Below are positions 62,899-64,000 of a DNA stretch of 64,000 nt, piece by piece; position 1 is the first letter of the stretch; each line of letters opens with the position of its first letter. Source of the DNA: Catenovulum agarivorans DS-2 (GTDB lineage: Bacteria; Pseudomonadota; Gammaproteobacteria; Enterobacterales; Alteromonadaceae); the NCBI RefSeq assembly GCF_000568405.1, contig NZ_ARZY01000009.1, positions 1-64,000 on the forward strand, written 5' to 3'. The translations under genes and the position numbers were made by a program. Under the pieces are notes generated by a model that was not told the origin of the DNA, searched no databases, and saw nothing but the letters and a program-made list of their open reading frames with translations.

Positions 62899-62915
62899 GT
62901 TTACAATGTACAATG
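62899..62915. promoter_or_regulatory. GntR operator-like site upstream of the binding-protein gene
   Basis: GTTTACAATGTACAATG is one base different from the 17-bp site at 58147-58163. It lies 32 bp before the ATG, within the expected promoter. Confidence 0.58.
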
Positions 62916-62946
62916 TTTTTAAAGTGTTGTGAGAGGTGAGCTAAAG

Positions 62947-63813
62947 ATGAAAAAGTTAATTGCGGTGTTAGCATTAACGCTTAGTTGTCATTCACAAGGG
63001 ATTGCTAAAACTGTTGTGACATTTGCAACTGGTATACAAGGTGACGTTAAACAACAATACGAATATAACTTAGTAAAATTAGCGCTCGACAACACAGTTG
63101 AAGATTACGGTTCATACCAAATCAACCTTCGACCTGGCGACACGCCTAGCTATACCAGAATGCGTGTGGAGGCTGAAGAAAAACAGTTTAACAATTATTT
63201 ATACAAAGACTCAGTATCGAACGAATTATTAGAAAAGTTACAAGCCGTGCACTTTCCGGTTGAGCTTGGCGTAGCGGGCTACCGAGTTGGCTTAATTTCG
63301 CCTGAAGCGCAAAGCAAGTTGCGAACTGTGCAAACAAAAGAAGATGCGTCGTCTTTAAAGATTATTCAAGGGCGCGGCTGGTTAGATGGAGATATTTTGC
63401 GCTCGCAAGGGTTTAGGGTTGTTGAAGGTAGCCATATCGAAGGTTTGTTTTATATGGCTGCAAACAATCGCGGCGATATGTTTCCTTTGGGTGCACACGA
63501 ATTAAAGCGTGAGTGGGATAAATTCAAGCATATTGACGGCTTGCGGTATGACACCGAGATTTGCATTTATTATCCGTTGCCAAAATTTTTCTTTACTCAT
63601 CCCGACAATAAATTGTTAGCGGAGCGAGTTCAAATTGGTTTGGAAAGGGCATATCAAAGTGGTGAACTAAGTGCGCTTTGGAAAGAATATTTTTACGAAA
63701 GATTTCAGTTTAGCAATTTAAAGCAACGCAGAATATTTAAGTTTGCTAACCCTATGATTAGCAAAGTTGATCGTCGCTACGAACAGTATATTTTAGACCC
63801 AAATACCTTGTAA
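62947..63813 (+). CDS. Periplasmic solute-binding-type protein (orphan)
   Basis: About 288 residues. The signal peptide (LIAVLALTLSCHSQGIA) is followed by TVVTFATGIQGDVKQQYEYN and LVKLALDNTVEDYG, a typical entrance to type-2 periplasmic-binding folds (amino-acid or sugar-acid binding). It ends with a helical LSALWKEYFYERF segment. No ABC permease or ATPase is nearby, so it may feed a distant transporter or a sensor. The ATG is preferred over a GTG at 62929. GAGGTGA is 8 bp upstream of it. A GntR-type site in its promoter suggests co-regulation with the anhydrogalactose operon. Confidence 0.7.
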   Translation: MKKLIAVLALTLSCHSQGIAKTVVTFATGIQGDVKQQYEYNLVKLALDNTVEDYGSYQINLRPGDTPSYTRMRVEAEEKQFNNYLYKDSVSNELLEKLQAVHFPVELGVAGYRVGLISPEAQSKLRTVQTKEDASSLKIIQGRGWLDGDILRSQGFRVVEGSHIEGLFYMAANNRGDMFPLGAHELKREWDKFKHIDGLRYDTEICIYYPLPKFFFTHPDNKLLAERVQIGLERAYQSGELSALWKEYFYERFQFSNLKQRRIFKFANPMISKVDRRYEQYILDPNTL

Positions 63814-63848
63814 CAGTTTTTTGTGTGTGTGTGCCATGTGTGCTCATT

Positions 63849-63876
63849 GCCCCAAGTTCGTCTTGGGGCTTTTTTA
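63849..63876 (+). terminator. Rho-independent terminator after the binding-protein gene
   Basis: GCCCCAAG (63849-63856) pairs with CTTGGGGC (63862-63869) over a 5-nt loop and is followed by a T-run. Confidence 0.88.
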
Positions 63877-63943
63877 TTTTAGGTTAGCTATAACGGATAA
63901 TGTAGAAAAATTAACCGTTTAATCAAAAGATTAACAAAAAATA

Positions 63944-63980
63944 GTGACAAGTAAAAAAGCTTCTTTTATACTGCGCACCA
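63944..63980 (+). promoter_or_regulatory. Strong sigma70 promoter with GC-rich discriminator, reading out of the window
   Basis: GTGACA (63944-63949), a 17-bp spacer and TATACT (63967-63972) are followed by GCGCACCA. This is the discriminator pattern of growth-rate-controlled tRNA and rRNA promoters. The gene itself begins beyond the window. Confidence 0.55.
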
Positions 63981-64000
63981 CTTTCGACGCATAGCAAAGA

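Noticed and set aside
1-64000. CRISPR array, prophage or rRNA/tRNA genes
   Set aside because: No regularly spaced repeats, integrase or phage genes, or cloverleaf-like sequence were seen. Only a promoter of the stable-RNA type is visible at the right edge.

Overview
The window looks like a chromosomal segment of a marine, low-GC gammaproteobacterium of the Alteromonadales type. Catenovulum, Paraglaciecola and similar agar degraders are the kind of relatives I would expect. This rests on TonB-dependent uptake, the many sulfatases, the GH86 enzyme, the GlyGly-CTERM and PEP-CTERM sorting tails, and AT-rich intergenic DNA. Genus is inference only. Almost the whole window is a sulfated-galactan (agar/porphyran-like) utilisation locus. 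A small piece of central glycolysis (fbaA-like, tpiA) lies at the left edge, and a stable-RNA-like promoter fires out of the right edge.

Layout. 1-950: class II aldolase (partial) and triosephosphate isomerase. 1.2-4.8 kb: esterase and zinc alcohol dehydrogenase with a divergent AraC regulator, and a HAD phosphatase. 4.9-9.5 kb: exported sulfatase, divergent sugar-porter MFS transporter, LacI regulator. 9.5-10.1 kb: non-coding, with a decayed Rhs fragment. 10.1-14.1 kb: operon of cytochrome c, beta-propeller dehydrogenase, DUF1080 (3-keto-glycoside hydrolase-like) and a small exported protein, with a divergent membrane-bound winged-helix regulator. 15.6-23.2 kb: PAS/MCP-type protein, GlyGly-CTERM beta-helix protein, cohesin-like PEP-CTERM protein and a 1207-residue GH86 enzyme ending in a dockerin-like pair. 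23.6-36.9 kb: TonB-dependent receptor, large lipoprotein and four exported sulfatases. 37.1-43.2 kb: exported SDR, NTT-like carrier, five-bladed-propeller glycosidase, and a histidine kinase/LuxR regulator pair. 43.2-50.2 kb: another sulfatase, FG-GAP/UnbV lipoprotein, PhoD-like Tat lipoprotein, GntR regulator. 50.5-53.0 kb: large multidomain heme dehydrogenase. 53.1-57.3 kb: YdeP-like molybdoenzyme, FdhD, LysR. 57.3-63.8 kb: GntR regulator, a four-gene 3,6-anhydro-L-galactose catabolic operon and an orphan periplasmic binding-type protein.

How it fits together (inference). The GH86 enzyme and surface proteins cut the polymer, and sulfatases remove sulfate esters. The TonB receptor and its lipoprotein import oligosaccharides, and the propeller glycosidase releases monosaccharides. 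The MFS porter would bring sugars into the cytoplasm. There the operon at 58.2-62.6 kb converts anhydro-L-galactose through anhydrogalactonate and 2-keto-3-deoxy-L-galactonate to 2-keto-3-deoxygluconate. Control appears layered: a two-component system with periplasmic galactose-binding-fold sensor domains, two GntR proteins, and LacI, AraC, LysR and ToxR-like regulators. A shared operator-like motif marks the GntR gene, the anhydrogalactose operon and the downstream binding-protein gene.

Most notable candidate system: the GH86 enzyme carries a C-terminal dockerin-like Ca-binding pair. The gene 40 bp downstream on the same strand encodes a cohesin-like domain on a PEP-CTERM envelope anchor. 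This could be a minimal cohesin/dockerin-type docking of a secreted agarase onto the cell surface. A second candidate is the cytochrome/dehydrogenase/DUF1080 operon, which could be an oxidative (3-keto-glycoside) cleavage route outside the cytoplasm.
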